This document shows positions 11,171-23,664 of a stretch of 64,000 bases of DNA, one piece after another. The notes below the pieces were generated by a model. It saw only the letters and a list, made by a program, of their open reading frames with translations, was not told the origin of the DNA and did not search any database. The translations under genes and the position numbers were made by a program. Numbering within the stretch: position 1 is the stretch's first letter; each line of letters opens with the position of its first letter. Origin of the DNA: Phaseolus vulgaris (lineage: Eukaryota > Streptophyta > Magnoliopsida > Fabales > Fabaceae); the NCBI RefSeq assembly GCF_000499845.2, contig NC_023758.2, forward strand, positions 32,988,816-33,052,815, in the 5' to 3' direction.

Positions 11171-14100
11171 GGTGAATATTGTAGGAGTTAGTTCTTATAA
11201 GGACTTTGCTTAAGAGAGACTCTCCTACTTAATCTATATTTATTTTTCTAAATAAATTTATTATAATAGTTTTGGACTCTATATGTGTGAATACGTTGTG
11301 GGGAATATAAGTGTTTTGAGTACTTAAGTTATAAATAATTTTTTTACTTTGTAATTTATATAATAAATGTTAGACGATAAATGCAAGTTATTGAAGTCAA
11401 ATTGCTTCAAATTGAAAAAAAAACGTTTGAAGTTTTGTTTAGAGTAAACCGATAGTTATAAGACGCAATCTTAGTCCTTGTACTGAAAGAAATCAACAAA
11501 ATTTGACAACATAAATTATAATAAACTATAGTTTTTAAAATTTATTCAGTTTTATGTTAAACCGATGAATTATTTTGACAGAATTAAAAAATAAATATTA
11601 AATTAAAAACGAAACACTAAAACTGACAAACAAAAATTTGAAATTTTTGTCACAATTACTGTAGTCATGTTTCACCCGTTGTTCAAAAGTTTTTGGACCA
11701 CTCTATATAACAAATTACACTTTGACAGAGTTGCACGTGACAAACCATTTACTCTTTGGTTTCAGATGTAAAATAAAGTTTTAGGACTTGTTTGGTTTTA
11801 AGGCTTGAGCCAACCAGGCCAGTAATATTTTATATTCAGAATATAATTTCACCAATTTTCCCATAAATATTTTCAAGAAATAAAATTAAGAAAAACTACA
11901 TTCTATTAATAGTAAAAGAAATTAAGAGAAAAAAATATTCTCTAAGTCAACTTATGCATTAACACATCGAAGAAGATGCATTAGTTTCATTTGGTTTGCT
12001 TCTAACTATCAATATAAGCTCATAAATGAGCACGTGATTTTTCTTGTTCACAATCAATTATCAATTTTTTTCAAAAGCTGTCTTTTTCCGAAAGTATCTA
12101 TTTGAGTACATGACTATCTTGAAATGATTTATTGTAGCTGAAAAATGAAGAAGAAAAATAGAAAATTGAAGTATTGTGACATCTACGTTTGTTTTTTTCT
12201 TCAGAAAAACTTTGTTTACGCAAATAGAATAGCAAAGATTATTCATGTTTGTTTCAATTGATTTACAAATTTTTTTAACGAAAGAATAGTGAATGAGTTT
12301 ATCAAAACAAAGAGAATAACGGGTGAGTTTTATATTATTACATTTTATCTCTATTTACTGACAATATTTTATATAATTTTTATTTTATTCTAAGTCAGTT
12401 ATTAAACAATACCGAAAATAATGTATAATGTGTTAATACAAATTAAGATGTGAAAACTAATAATTATATAGTTTTAATCTTTATAGTTAATTAGATATTA
12501 ATTTAAAAATTATTTAAGAATAATAAAAACTAATTTAAAAATAATTATTATTTTAGTTTCTAATTATCTTTAGTATATAAAATTAGTTTTTATTCAATTA
12601 TTTTCTTTCTTCGTCTTTCTTAAAAATATAATTTTTATTTTATTTTTTTTTTATATTATACAACTTTTTTATTTGTCACGTTAATTTTCTGAAAAAAATA
12701 AGAAAACTAATAAAAATCTTTTTTTCAATTATTTTATTTTAAAATTTAAGAAGTTAGATGACTTAATAATATTAATATTTTATATGATTAAAAATCTATA
12801 TTAAGTTTAGAGATATAAATATAATTTTTATTTTATTAGATTTAAAAATTAGTACGATTAAACTTTTTTTAGATATTAGTAGTTTTTCAAATGTCTTAGT
12901 ATTTATATTTATTAACTAAGATAAAATTGATATCTAAATCTATAATTTTAGATTTAATTATCCTTTTAATGTCATTATTTATTTATTTAGTTACTTGTAT
13001 TATCAATAAAAATTCAACTGTCTCTAACTTTAAAAATGTGACAATATATGTCTATTTTTCATTCACCCTTTATTTTAACGGGATAAAATTCAACACAATA
13101 AAAAATAATGAAGTAAATATATTTGTTCCCTGCGAATTAATCCCCCTTCAAATACAATTAATACATATTATTTAAAAACAATTCAGTAATATGCTAATAA
13201 TATTTATATTTATTATATTATAATTGTTACAAATTTTTTTATCAAATCTAGTACAAATTTTCATACTAGAGTAAATTCCACTTTCTTTTCCAACATCTAA
13301 ATAATCTAATTTTTTTCACTCATTTTCCAATTCTCTTTTCAACCTCTCATCTATAAATCAAATCAAAAGTGAAGGCAGGGTAAGATACTTAGCTGATAAA
13401 TCTAACATTACTGTCTATACATAAGAAATTAACATTTTCTCACTTATGTCAGCTATTTTCTTTCTCTTTTAAATTTAAAAAGTAATACTGAGATGATCAA
13501 TATTCACACTTTTCATCGAATATGTATGTGTTATATATTATCCAGAATACCTTAAGCGCAATTCAAAATTTACTGGACTTGATTTTCTATGTAATTCCTG
13601 ATGCTATTACCATTCCTCACGGGTTTATTCACCGTTAGTTCAGAAGGCTTCTAATGTTTTCAAATTTAAAGATGCCGTCTCGATCCTTCTAACAGATCCA
13701 AAATATGAGCCCAAAATTGAATTCAACTTCACGTGGCCCAAGTTGAGCTTAAGAGTTTAATGTAGTTTGATCTTTTCAGTAAATCTTTCGTTTATCCATT
13801 AAAACGATACAGTGATAAAACATGGTGTAAAAATTAGCAATTATGAAAGTAAACAAACAGAAACATAGGAATGGTAATTACTGAAACTTCTCATCCGGAA
13901 AATTTAGATTTTCGGTATGAAGAACTAGCAAGACTGCTTACAAAAGGGGATCGGTAATAAAAACTCCCAACAAGAAAAACACAGTATTCCAATACTAATT
14001 GGCGGGTGTTCAGAGTTCACCTCTTCCAATTAAGTAGCTCACCCATACATTATAAAATTAAAACTCCACCTCCCCTAGCTTCTATTTAGCCACAGAGGGT

Positions 14101-14369
14101 TCAAAATCCTTTAGAAAAAGTGAAAAAGGAAACCAAACCAGTAATAAAGAGGAGCCAAAAAAACAGGTCCCCACCTGCAGACACACAAACTAAACATGAA
14201 GAGGCAATTTAAAACATGCCTTTCTTCCCCTGTCTGGACTTACAATTCTAAAAACTGACACCTTACCTAGTAGCATACTATCTAATACCCTAGTATACTA
14301 ACCAGACCATACTATATTTATACTATATAGTATTTGTATGCGCGTAACTTGAACTTCGACAACGTAGAT
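11171..14369. other. AT-rich intergenic sequence between the copia remnant and the expansin
   Basis: No gene seen. The right end from about 13,850 is less AT-rich and probably includes the expansin 3' UTR. A short partial MITE-like segment is listed separately. Confidence 0.45.
12440..12620. repeat. Partial copy of the CACTA-type MITE family
   Basis: Contains the family's phrases TTAGATATTAATTT, AATAATAAAAACTAATTT and TTTTAGTTTCTAATT in the same order as the complete copies, but neither CACTA terminus. Assigned by eye; low complexity makes it uncertain. Confidence 0.4.
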
Positions 14370-15452
14370 CTACCGGAATTGAGCACCAGTGTAGGTTTGT
14401 CCAAATGACCAACCAGCAGGAGCAACATTGTTAGACACCACAGTTCGCCCATCACTTGTTGTAACCTTGAAGGAAAGGCTTTGACCATTCAGATAGTTGT
14501 TGCTCTGCCAGTTCTGACCCCAGTTCCTTGACATTGGCGCCCAACCAGTTTTTGAACCTTTGACGGCCACACCATGCACATCCCCAGCACCACCAACGTT
14601 TGTGATGAGGACTAGGTTGAAGTAAGAATGCCCATTGATGGTGAACCTGATCCCTCCCTTTCTCCTGCAGGGCACCCTACAAAAAAGCACAAATTTCACA
14701 AAGCTTAGTTTTTAGGAGTTACAGTACTACCTTTCTTCCGAACCAAAGTATAAACGCTCAAATACGATTATAAACTCCAAATTATAATCTCGGGGGAAAT
14801 TGACGAGAGACTAAACTTGGGATTATCTTTTAAATTTACTTGAAATAAAAAAAGGATTGAACTTTTACTAGCAATCAAATCAAATTTAGAGGAAACCTAG
14901 CAGTCTACCTTCTGTAGGAAACAGGCACAATTCCAGCGCGGTATTGAGCAATGCGCAGGAAGACAGGTTGAGCGAGATCAAAGTGTTGAAGAGGAGGGTT
15001 ACACCAGCCACCAGCATTGTTGGGTAAGGCATTGTTTGGTGGACAGAAATTGGTTGCAGTTACCAAAATGGAGCCTGGAAGGCACCACTTGTGGTCATTG
15101 GCACACCTAATCTCAAAGCAAGAGCCGCAGCTTAAACCATTGTTGAACAGTGCAGTGCTCAAAGCAGCAGTGTTTGTTCCGTAGCCTTGGCTGTAGAGGT
15201 TCCCATACCCACATGCCCCACCTGCACAAACCCACAAATTAGTCCAATGGGTTGCTCCAAAATGCTTCAAGATAAGCATCTTCAAGGTAAAAATGGAATC
15301 TTTAAGACAAAAATTGATTCTTAGAGCATACCCATTGTCCCTGATGCATCACTCCCACCATAGAAAGTGGCATGAGCAGTAGTCCACCCTCCATCATAAG
15401 CATGAGCAGAGGAGAATACTGTGAGAAAACCCATCAAGATAACAAGAGCCAT
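14370..15452 (-). CDS. Alpha-expansin (EXPA family)
   Basis: Secreted wall-loosening protein that disrupts non-covalent contacts between cellulose and matrix glycans during growth. Exons on the minus strand are 15452-15332, 15221-14909 and 14676-14370; both introns are GT-AG with matching phases, giving 741 nt and 246 residues, close to the usual ~250. Residues 1-18 ([18 protein letters not shown]) form a signal peptide, followed by [15 protein letters not shown]. The GH45-like domain has conserved cysteines (44, 72, 75, 80, 87, 100, 114) and the HFD motif at about 120-122. The C-terminal CBM63-like domain holds the tryptophans expected ([14 protein letters not shown]) and ends GAQFR. The ATG at 15452 opens the signal peptide and lies just after a probable 5'-UTR splice acceptor. 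Exon positions follow the common EXPA pattern. No breaks are seen, so it is probably functional. Confidence 0.94.
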
Positions 15453-15456
15453 TTTC

Positions 15457-15584
15457 CTGAACAGACAGCAAAACAAAACAGTCAGACAAATCATGTAAAC
15501 GACCTTTGTCTAGCTGAAGACGTAACTCTTCAGCCTCCCAAAGATGGAACAACAAATTCAGGTACAAATTAAAAGGGAAATTAC
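15457..15584 (-). other. Probable 5'-UTR intron of the expansin
   Basis: On the minus strand a T/G-rich tract ending CTGTTCAG (AG at 15458-15457) lies five bases before the ATG, and a GTAATT donor begins at 15584. This would remove 128 nt from the leader. Inferred from splice-site appearance; a transcript would settle it. Confidence 0.5.
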
Positions 15585-15668
15585 TTCAATAGAGAGGGAC
15601 AACGGAAGAAGCAGCAGGTAGTGTAGAGAGAAGAAGCGTTGTGAAGAAAATGAGAGGGGGTGCGACCT

Positions 15669-15676
15669 AATTTATA
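15669..15676 (-). promoter_or_regulatory. TATA box of the expansin
   Basis: Minus-strand TATAAATT lies in a GC-richer context (GGCC before it) about 220 bp upstream of the ATG. This fits a leader of roughly 60 nt after removal of the inferred 5'-UTR intron. Confidence 0.6.
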
Positions 15677-15699
15677 GGCCCTGCCAGAGAGTAGTTGGG

Positions 15700-17617
15700 G
15701 AAAATAGGCCACAGTCACAAGTTCAACTAACTGTTTTTGAATTCCTTTAGACCAAAAAACCTGCTAAGGGTATAAGCGGTTTTACAATTGCGTAAAGGGT
15801 AGGATTGGTTTTGTATAAAATTGTTAAAAACAAAAAACTAACCGTACCAGTTACCAGAGGTCCACTTTTGATGTTGCAAAGGGTGTTTTGTGGCTGGACC
15901 CGTGTTGTTCGGAGCGGGAAAATCTCCAAAATCCATGTGGGACATAGGGGTTTTTGGCTGTGATGGTTAACAAGCTTCCACAGTCACATGCAATGCAATG
16001 CAAGCATCAACACTTTCCCCCAAATACCCTTTCTTCTTCTTCACTTCACCTCTCTATGCTCCAACTCCTCATTGCTTTACTTTCAATACAGCAATAAATT
16101 TCAGGGTTTTCACATTCTACTGGTTAATTAAAAATAATATAACTAAATAAAATAAATGTATACTTTGTATATTAAAAAAATAAAAATATGGAATGATTTT
16201 AACCTTTGTATAGATCTTTCAAATAACACTTATTTTAAATTGAGAGTCTTTTGTAGTGTTAGTTCTTCATCCTTTACAAAACCCTTCCATTCTTAACAAA
16301 AAATATCTCATTTCCCATTCATGGCTCTTCTGTTTTTCTCTCTCTAGCTTAGCTTTTAATAACAGACACAGACAGAAGCACAATTCAGTTCGTAAGTAAA
16401 TTTGTCAGAACTTTGAAGGTTGGTCAATTTAATGTAAGAATTATTTGTTTAGAGCCAATAGTACCTTTTATATTCATTTTATCTTTCCACTGTCAAATTT
16501 TTGTCCACTCTTAAAATAAAATGACTTTAATTTGTTTTACCTTTTATAGAATCTTAAAATTGTTGAGTATACGGTTGAGTAAAAAAACTAGATTTTTGTT
16601 TTTCTTTCAAATAATTTTTTAATGAAAAAAGAACCAATCATGTACAAAATTAACTATTTTTTTCTATTAACTCTCCAAATGAATCAATAATGCAGTTTGG
16701 ACGTGCATGCAAAGAAAGCATTAAAGAATAATAGTGGAAGACACATATGTGGAAAATGTTGATTTAAAGTTATGAAGAGTTAAAAATTGAATTAGTTTTA
16801 GATTGAATAATGTGTACAAAATTGGTAATTGATAGTGTAAAAAGTAAGAATAGGGTAAAAGTAGTGCCCAATTTAAGCACGCATAATGAATAGTTGTCAT
16901 AGGTAGGTGGCTAAGAAACAAAAGCCCTATACTGGTGTTAAATCGATATGAATCTGAACAGGTTTTGTTACTGTTGCCCACTCTTACACTAAAGTACATT
17001 ACACATGAGAGAAATTAATGCGACGAAGCTACCCAGCAGCACATGGTTTATGACAAATTGGGTCAGTTGGAGAAACCTCATCACTTCCTTCAAATTTCTT
17101 TCTTTCTATTAACTATTATCATATCTTCTTCCATTAATTTATAATTTTCCGCATTGAAAATTGAAATAACAAAATCAGTACAATAAAAGATCTTCGTCTA
17201 CATTTATTTTTATGTCCAAGTGTGTCTTTGTTTATGGAAGTGTTTTTCTTGATGTAGCTTTGGCCAGCTGGAATTTTATCATCTTTGAACCATATCATAA
17301 TCTTCCTAGATAAGATCTGCATGGAAAATGATATGCTAGATTACCAATTTTATGATAAACATATACACACACACTAACGCGATTCTCGGGTCCTAGTGTT
17401 ATTTAAATTAATCCCTTTTAATAACCTAAGAAATAAGAATTATTGTGTCTACAAAAGTAGAACGAGTCACACCACTACTGTAATATTTTTAATATAATAA
17501 TAATAAAAATATTTTATAGGTGAATATATTAGCGCATATTTACACACACAAGCAACTTACTTTGTTGTCATGATATATTATTACTGATGTTTCATAATAA
17601 ATATATATTAAGAGAGA

Positions 17618-17657
<40 letters not shown>

Positions 17658-18480
17658 GTATTTCAAACTATATAATTGCTACTCTTGTTATCTCCAGGCT
17701 ATATTCTACATATGTATTATTGTGTTCACCTATCTCAATTACGAAACTAAAAAAAAAGGAATCAAGACATAATAAAATAATTCATATATAAACTATACAA
17801 ATTATTTAATAATGATAACCTATCATATTTATTGTATATCAAATATATAAAAAAAATATCAATTAAATATTTAAATACTATATATTTTTAGAAGACTATA
17901 TTCACTTTGAAAATATATATACTAGATATAAAATTATTTTTAATTTTGAGTATATTTAACAGGTTTACTTGCATATTTATTTAATTTTTAATAGCCTCTA
18001 ATCTGGATAGTTGACAGAATTTTTGTAAGTTTTTCACCACCACCTAATACTTTAGTTTATATTACTTAGGTCACCAATAAAATTTACTCAATTTTATTAA
18101 AAAATATTATTTTTATGGTATATATGAAAACAGAAAGAAAACTTAAGAGACGGTTGAATTATTCTTTTATCAAAATTTTTAAAAAAAATCAAACACAAAT
18201 TATTTGAAAAACTCTAATAAAATATTAATTCGTTTGACTCTTTCATCTAATGCATATTGATCAAACACAACTTAGTAGTTTAATTGATTTACTTGACTTA
18301 CACATTTCTCTAATTTATTCATTGTTGTATTAACACATGTTTAGTTCATCTCAAAAATCCAACTCAAACATTTAATAGTTTTTTTTAATAAAAGAAGCAT
18401 ATTTTGGAAGCTAGTGACGCAAGTCTATACTTTGCGTCGACATCTCTCTATATATGCAAATGGAAAACTAATTCAAAAGG
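15700..18480. other. Expansin upstream region and AT-rich intergenic sequence
   Basis: The first several hundred bases presumably include the expansin promoter. No further gene, RNA gene or transposon end was recognised. A TA microsatellite is listed separately. Confidence 0.45.
17620..17651. repeat. (TA)n microsatellite
   Basis: About 16 uninterrupted TA units follow a short GA run. Confidence 0.95.
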
Positions 18481-19975
18481 CTTTAGATAAAAAAAAATGT
18501 TTTCGCATAAACTCATAATTATTTACTTTTCATGTTAGTGTAAATGAAAATAACATATAAAAGAAATAAAGAAAAAAGAAAATATATGCAACGATTTATA
18601 CTGGTTTATTTGTCGAAAAAAAACTACTTGTAATTCTCAATCAATTTGATTAAGTTTTATTAAGCAAATTAATGCTACAAGTACACTTAAGTATTCTTTA
18701 GGCTCGGAGCCACTATTGGCTAACCCCTTGAGTATTCATTACTTAAGTCACATTTGGCTGACATAAAGTATTCTTTATTCAAGTCACTCATGGCTGACAT
18801 TGAGTATTCTTTATTCAAGCCACTCATGACTGACATTGAGTATTCTTTGCACCCAGCCACTCCTAGCTAACCAAGTATTCTTTCGGCTCGTAGTAACTCT
18901 TGGCTCAAAGAGTATTCTTTACCTTTTAGCGATTCCTAACTAACCTAAAAATGGTAAAGGTTTGAATGGTTGTTTGATCATTTAGTCTGATTACTAGAGA
19001 ATGTTTACATCTCTCAACGGATAAAAGAATTTGAGCTTTCTCTTTTAGTTCAGATCGTTGAGCACTCTAGGGAGGGGTTACATCTCTCGACGAATACAAA
19101 ATGAAGGTTCACTTTCCCAAGTGACTGAATGAACACTTTTAGTGTTCTTCTAATGGAATCTTTTGATCCATGGATATGGTAGATTCTTTTCTCTCACCTC
19201 TGTAATCTCTTTCTAAAGCTTTAGGATTGCTCAATATCTAGACAACATTTCAGCACAATGCAACATCAACTCTTTTTCTTCTTTTTGATTGAAGGCTTTA
19301 TATAGAGTCCATTTTTATCCATTAAACAACTTCAACTTTTTTTTTATGTCATTTATACGTCTATCGAACTTAAATATAATTATTACATTTAATGCATTTC
19401 ATCTTGACGCGACATCCTTGATCACTAACAATGCTCATCTCCTTATCTAACACAACATTTTGTACCAATTCATGGTAAAAGTGCACATTGTTCAAGACAG
19501 ACAACTCAATCAAAGTTGAAATGTTCTTTGTAAGAGGAAGTTGGTGAAGAAAGTTGTTCTAACTCTCTCCCAAAGAGATCATTGGATGTTGACTTCGACT
19601 CACCTCTTTAATTTATCTCTTTGGTAAACAAAGATAATGTACATTTACTACATCCAAATAACAAATATGCACGCACATGAACACACATATGTGTGTGTAT
19701 ATATACAAATGGTGCAATGTTATATTTGCGTATCTATGATTTTTATAAATGTATGATATAATTTATATCAGCATTTTATCATATGTAAGGTACAACACAA
19801 TGTTGTTTCATCTATTAGACACAATACTTGCATTTTGCATTATCTATTGTTGAACATCAATCGTTTTACAAACACTTGCATTTTGCATGGTCTATTGCAT
19901 GATCATGTTTGAACTTGAATGTTTTCAATATTTAATCAAAATTATAGGGTGTTAGATTTTTCCTTAACAATCTTA
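18480..19975 (-). mobile_element. Possible 3' LTR of the neighbouring minus-strand copia remnant
   Basis: This block is less AT-rich than its flanks. It contains TTATACTGGTTTA, resembling the conserved GAACCAGTATAA region of the other copia LTRs in the window, and a tandem repeat array. It lies where a minus-strand copia element would place its 3' LTR. I could not define TG/CA ends or a target-site duplication. Confidence 0.35.
18690..18950. repeat. Tandem repeat, about seven ~36-bp units
   Basis: Each unit begins AGTATTC, usually AGTATTCTTT, followed by a CCACTC-like block and a GCTGACAT- or GCTAACC-like block. Starts are at 18690, 18731, 18767, 18803, 18839, 18874 and 18911, spacing 35-41 bp. 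The three central units are nearly identical; the outer ones are diverged. No open frame runs through it. Confidence 0.85.
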
Positions 19976-20899
19976 ATTTTTTTTATGGGGCTTAAAATAC
20001 TAAAGTTAAAACATGATATTTTTCAAGAAGCATGTTCAACAGATCAAGTTTTCTTAAACAATTTTTAACTTCCATACAAATTTTTATAGAAAATGCACAC
20101 GAAGCATGAGTTTGATGGGTTATCAAACTTTCAAAAACAAAGTACTAAATTCTCTTTAGTTTAAAATATATCTAACTTATATATCCATATAACATTACAG
20201 AGCAATTCAATATTAGCAAGTACAACAAGGATATTGGAGAATTGAGCATAGAAAAATAGAAAGATTTTGCTTAGTTCTTTTCTTAACATGGTGTTCCACC
20301 TTGACATATTTTTCCTCTTGTTTTAGCCTCCCATTCCTTGTTTTTTCTCACCTTAGTTGTTCATTATTTCTCTTCCTTTTTAAGCAACACCAATAAAAGG
20401 GTGAACAAGGTTGTCGACGATGTAGATATGAGATAGAGGCTAAGAGTAGTCAGGGTATCCACCTATTAGAGTTTTTGCTTAGGAGTTCTTTAATGTATTG
20501 AACGTTTTGAGAAAAAATACAAAAAAAAACATAGATAGTGAAAGAAAAAAATTAGTGGAGAGGGTGAATTGTGTATCGAAGATGAACAAATATCCTTTAT
20601 TTATAGAAGAATGTATTATCCTTGCTTCTCTTTTGATGTCTCAGTCTTTTTAAAGTTTTGACATTTCTTCTTTCTCGATCGTCTTGAAAAATGTGCACTA
20701 AGCCATTTGTCTTTTCATTCTGAATCACCTTTTAAAACTCTTATCATCTTATTTAGACGTTGGTAGAGAAGTTAGCCTTAGTTCGACACATTCTTACAAA
20801 TATAACTTGGACTATGCAAATAATGTAATTGTTTGATAATTTTTTAGCACAAAATATGTTATATTATTGAGTCGAATCTGTCTAATCTATATACATTTT

Positions 20900-21840
20900 A
20901 GTATACTAAGCCTTTATAGAGTTCAACAATTCATTTGTGATTCGTCAGAACATATTTTAAGTTTGAAAGGATGATGTATTGGACATAATCACATACCAAG
21001 TAGTATTTCACTTTCATATATATGCTCAGTTATTGACTATTGAATAAGGTCCTTTCATAATTTGATTTCACTTGTGTTATCATTATACTTATATGTGTCA
21101 TTTTAAACACTAGAGAGATCCTTTACTAGATACTTGACTCTTATATATAACACTCAAGATTTGCTTTTGGCTTGACAAATATATTTTTCATGGTCTAAAT
21201 TTTTACCAGATTCTACTAGTGCTAACCATATTTAGCATCATCAATGTTCATGATTTATTTTGCTTAAAATCAGAATAAACTATCCCTTTTAAAGATTTTT
21301 CTTTGTTTTCTATTTCAAGTAGAATTACTTTAGGTTAGGCAAAAAAACTTATGCACAAATGTTAATCATATTTCCTATCTTGCTAATAAAAAAATACAAG
21401 AGAGATCTTATCATATCTTGGTGGATTATTTGATCTATATTTTTACCATGTTGCATCCTTTGTAAGTGCTTCAAATGTATGCATGGGAGTTTTCATGGTC
21501 TATGCACATGACATGTTGAACTTTCTCAACATTTCCTTAATGGATTATGATGTCTTTTTTCTCTTATTCTGATTTAAAGTCTGAGAAAGAATTTAATTTT
21601 TTCTATCATACTCATATCAAATTTCCCCTGCATTATCTTAAAGAATTTTTTGCAAATGGATTCGTGAACAACACCAAATATAATGACATCTACATAAAAA
21701 TGTATTATAATAAAATCTTTGTTGTGTTCATTTGTAAACAAAGTGGTATCAACCTTTCTCCTTTCAAATTCATTTTTCAAAAGAAAATTATTGAATCTAT
21801 TATACCGAGCTCTAAAAGTTTTTTTTGATCATATAGAGTT
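20900..21840 (-). mobile_element. Degenerate Ty1/copia RT-RNase H remnant
   Basis: The open frame 21780-21574 (minus) matches copia RT: KVDTTLFTNE, then HFYVDVIIFG where the catalytic YVDD has become YVDV, and a KFDMSMIEKIKFFLRL segment equivalent to KFEMSMMGELNFFLGL. Upstream (to 21840) are traces of the LYGLK region. Downstream, from 21540 to about 21250, KFNM, TPMHT and a degenerate SHLTAVKRIFRYLKG-like stretch follow in the expected order. Below 21250 the match fades. Inactive. Confidence 0.8.
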
Positions 21841-23664
21841 CAAGACACGAATCAAAACCTTATCAAGTCTATGATATTTTCATTTTCAAGATGCAATTTG
21901 AATATAAATACATACTTAAACATAATTTTAATTTGAGTGACTTTATCCTTTGATATTTTCAATTCAAGTACCATTGATTAATCTTAATTTATAGTTTAGT
22001 TGTTAGAAATTAGAGTTATAATATACTTTACATTAGCATTTTAATACATAATCTTATTTAGATTTATTCTCATTGTTTAACTTAGCTCATTGATAAATAA
22101 GTATAGGTAACTAGATTTTATTTGCTCTTTTTAATCTAATAAAACGTTTTCTACAGTTTTATTGCATGATTAAAAGACTCATATTCTCTAATATTTTTTT
22201 AATTTTATTTTATTTGTAGTGCCATTCTATTCACATTATTTCTCAATTATTTATTTAACTTATCTCCTAACATTTTTTTCTATTTATGTTAGAGTTAATA
22301 AGTAAGTTCTCATATGTCACTAGTTGTTTTGTACTGTTTACCAGATAAATAAAAAGTTAATAAGTAAAATATTCTGTTATTCATGAGATGTGTTTGAATT
22401 ATACCCACTTTTTAAATTTTTTAAAAAAGTATCTTTCTAAAGAAGAGAACAAATTGTAATGCCAAAAGAATTAAGAAAATGGAATAAAGAGAAGAAGAGA
22501 AAATAGAGGAAGAAACAAGAATGTATGACATTAAACATAGCCCCACTTATAATTAAGAAGGAGTAGCTATGGGAAAGAAAAACGAGGATTTGAGACAGAA
22601 ATTCAAAGGCATGATAATGTTTTAGAAGGGAAAATATTTAGCAGTTGTACCAAACAAAGAATACATACGCGAATCAAGGTGTGTGGCATTTGTCAGAGTG
22701 ATAGCGATATGTGAGTCCTTTCACGCTGCTAAGGTAGCAGCTGCATGTGCAGTTGGTTAGGCCCTTTCTTCCTTTCTTCAAATCATGTTTGATTGCAATA
22801 TCTTTATTTTCAAATTTTATTCTGGGACCCACATTTCTTCACTCTTCTCCACACCAACTTTCATTACCAACGGACCACACATTTTCAAAACTTCTTCTCT
22901 TTTTTTAAGCCAAATCTTCTTTTCTTCATTCTTCTTTTTAATTACATATACATTATTATTAAAAAATATATATTTTATAATATATAAATAAACCTAAATT
23001 TCACCTCTATAATTTAGTATTTCTATTACCCATTTCTACTGTAAAGTAAATATTTTTATGTGTTTTAAAAATAAAAAATTTGAAGAGACATGATGGAAGA
23101 ACACGTGGCATGAGGCGTAGGTTGAAGAATATTAATGAATAGGCAGAAGCGAAGTTCTTCCTCTTCAACATGTCCCATCTCTCTGTGAAACTCACCAATT
23201 TTTGGGAAACGGAACTAATCTGAACCGTTCATCTCTCTTATCTCTGACAAGATATACAGATGTTTGACTACACCTTCCCATCTTTTTATGTTACTTTTTC
23301 ACCATTGCCAAAGCATTCTGGTTTCTTATTTATCGTCTTCTGTGTTAGCTTCTCCACTCCTCCGTCTAGTTTCTCGGTGCTTACTGGTCAAATTCAAATG
23401 CTGCAATTACAAATTTAATATTCTCTCTCTCTTCTTCTTTTTCAATGTAACAAACTCTACTGATTCAATTGTTTACTTTATTTTTTGAAAATGTAATAAC
23501 ATTTTCAAGTTATTATCAATAAATTCACCATTACACTTTGTATGACTTTAGCCGTAAAAGTTAATTTCTATTAACTTTTCTAATATTTATTTTAACTTAT
23601 TTGTAGGTTAATTTTAGTTTATAAGTAAATAAAATACTTCTATCATATTTTTCTTTTTTAAAAA
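21841..23664. other. Intergenic sequence, nothing recognised
   Basis: Read on both strands; small open frames at 22785-22991 and 23264-23488 have no family resemblance and sit in low-complexity T-rich sequence. Confidence 0.4.

Noticed and set aside
15372..15572. Plus-strand open frame of 66 codons
   Set aside because: Antisense shadow of expansin exon 1 and its leader.
18690..18950. Possible CRISPR-like array (36-bp spacing)
   Set aside because: Units are contiguous tandem repeats without unique spacers, and the setting is a plant genome.
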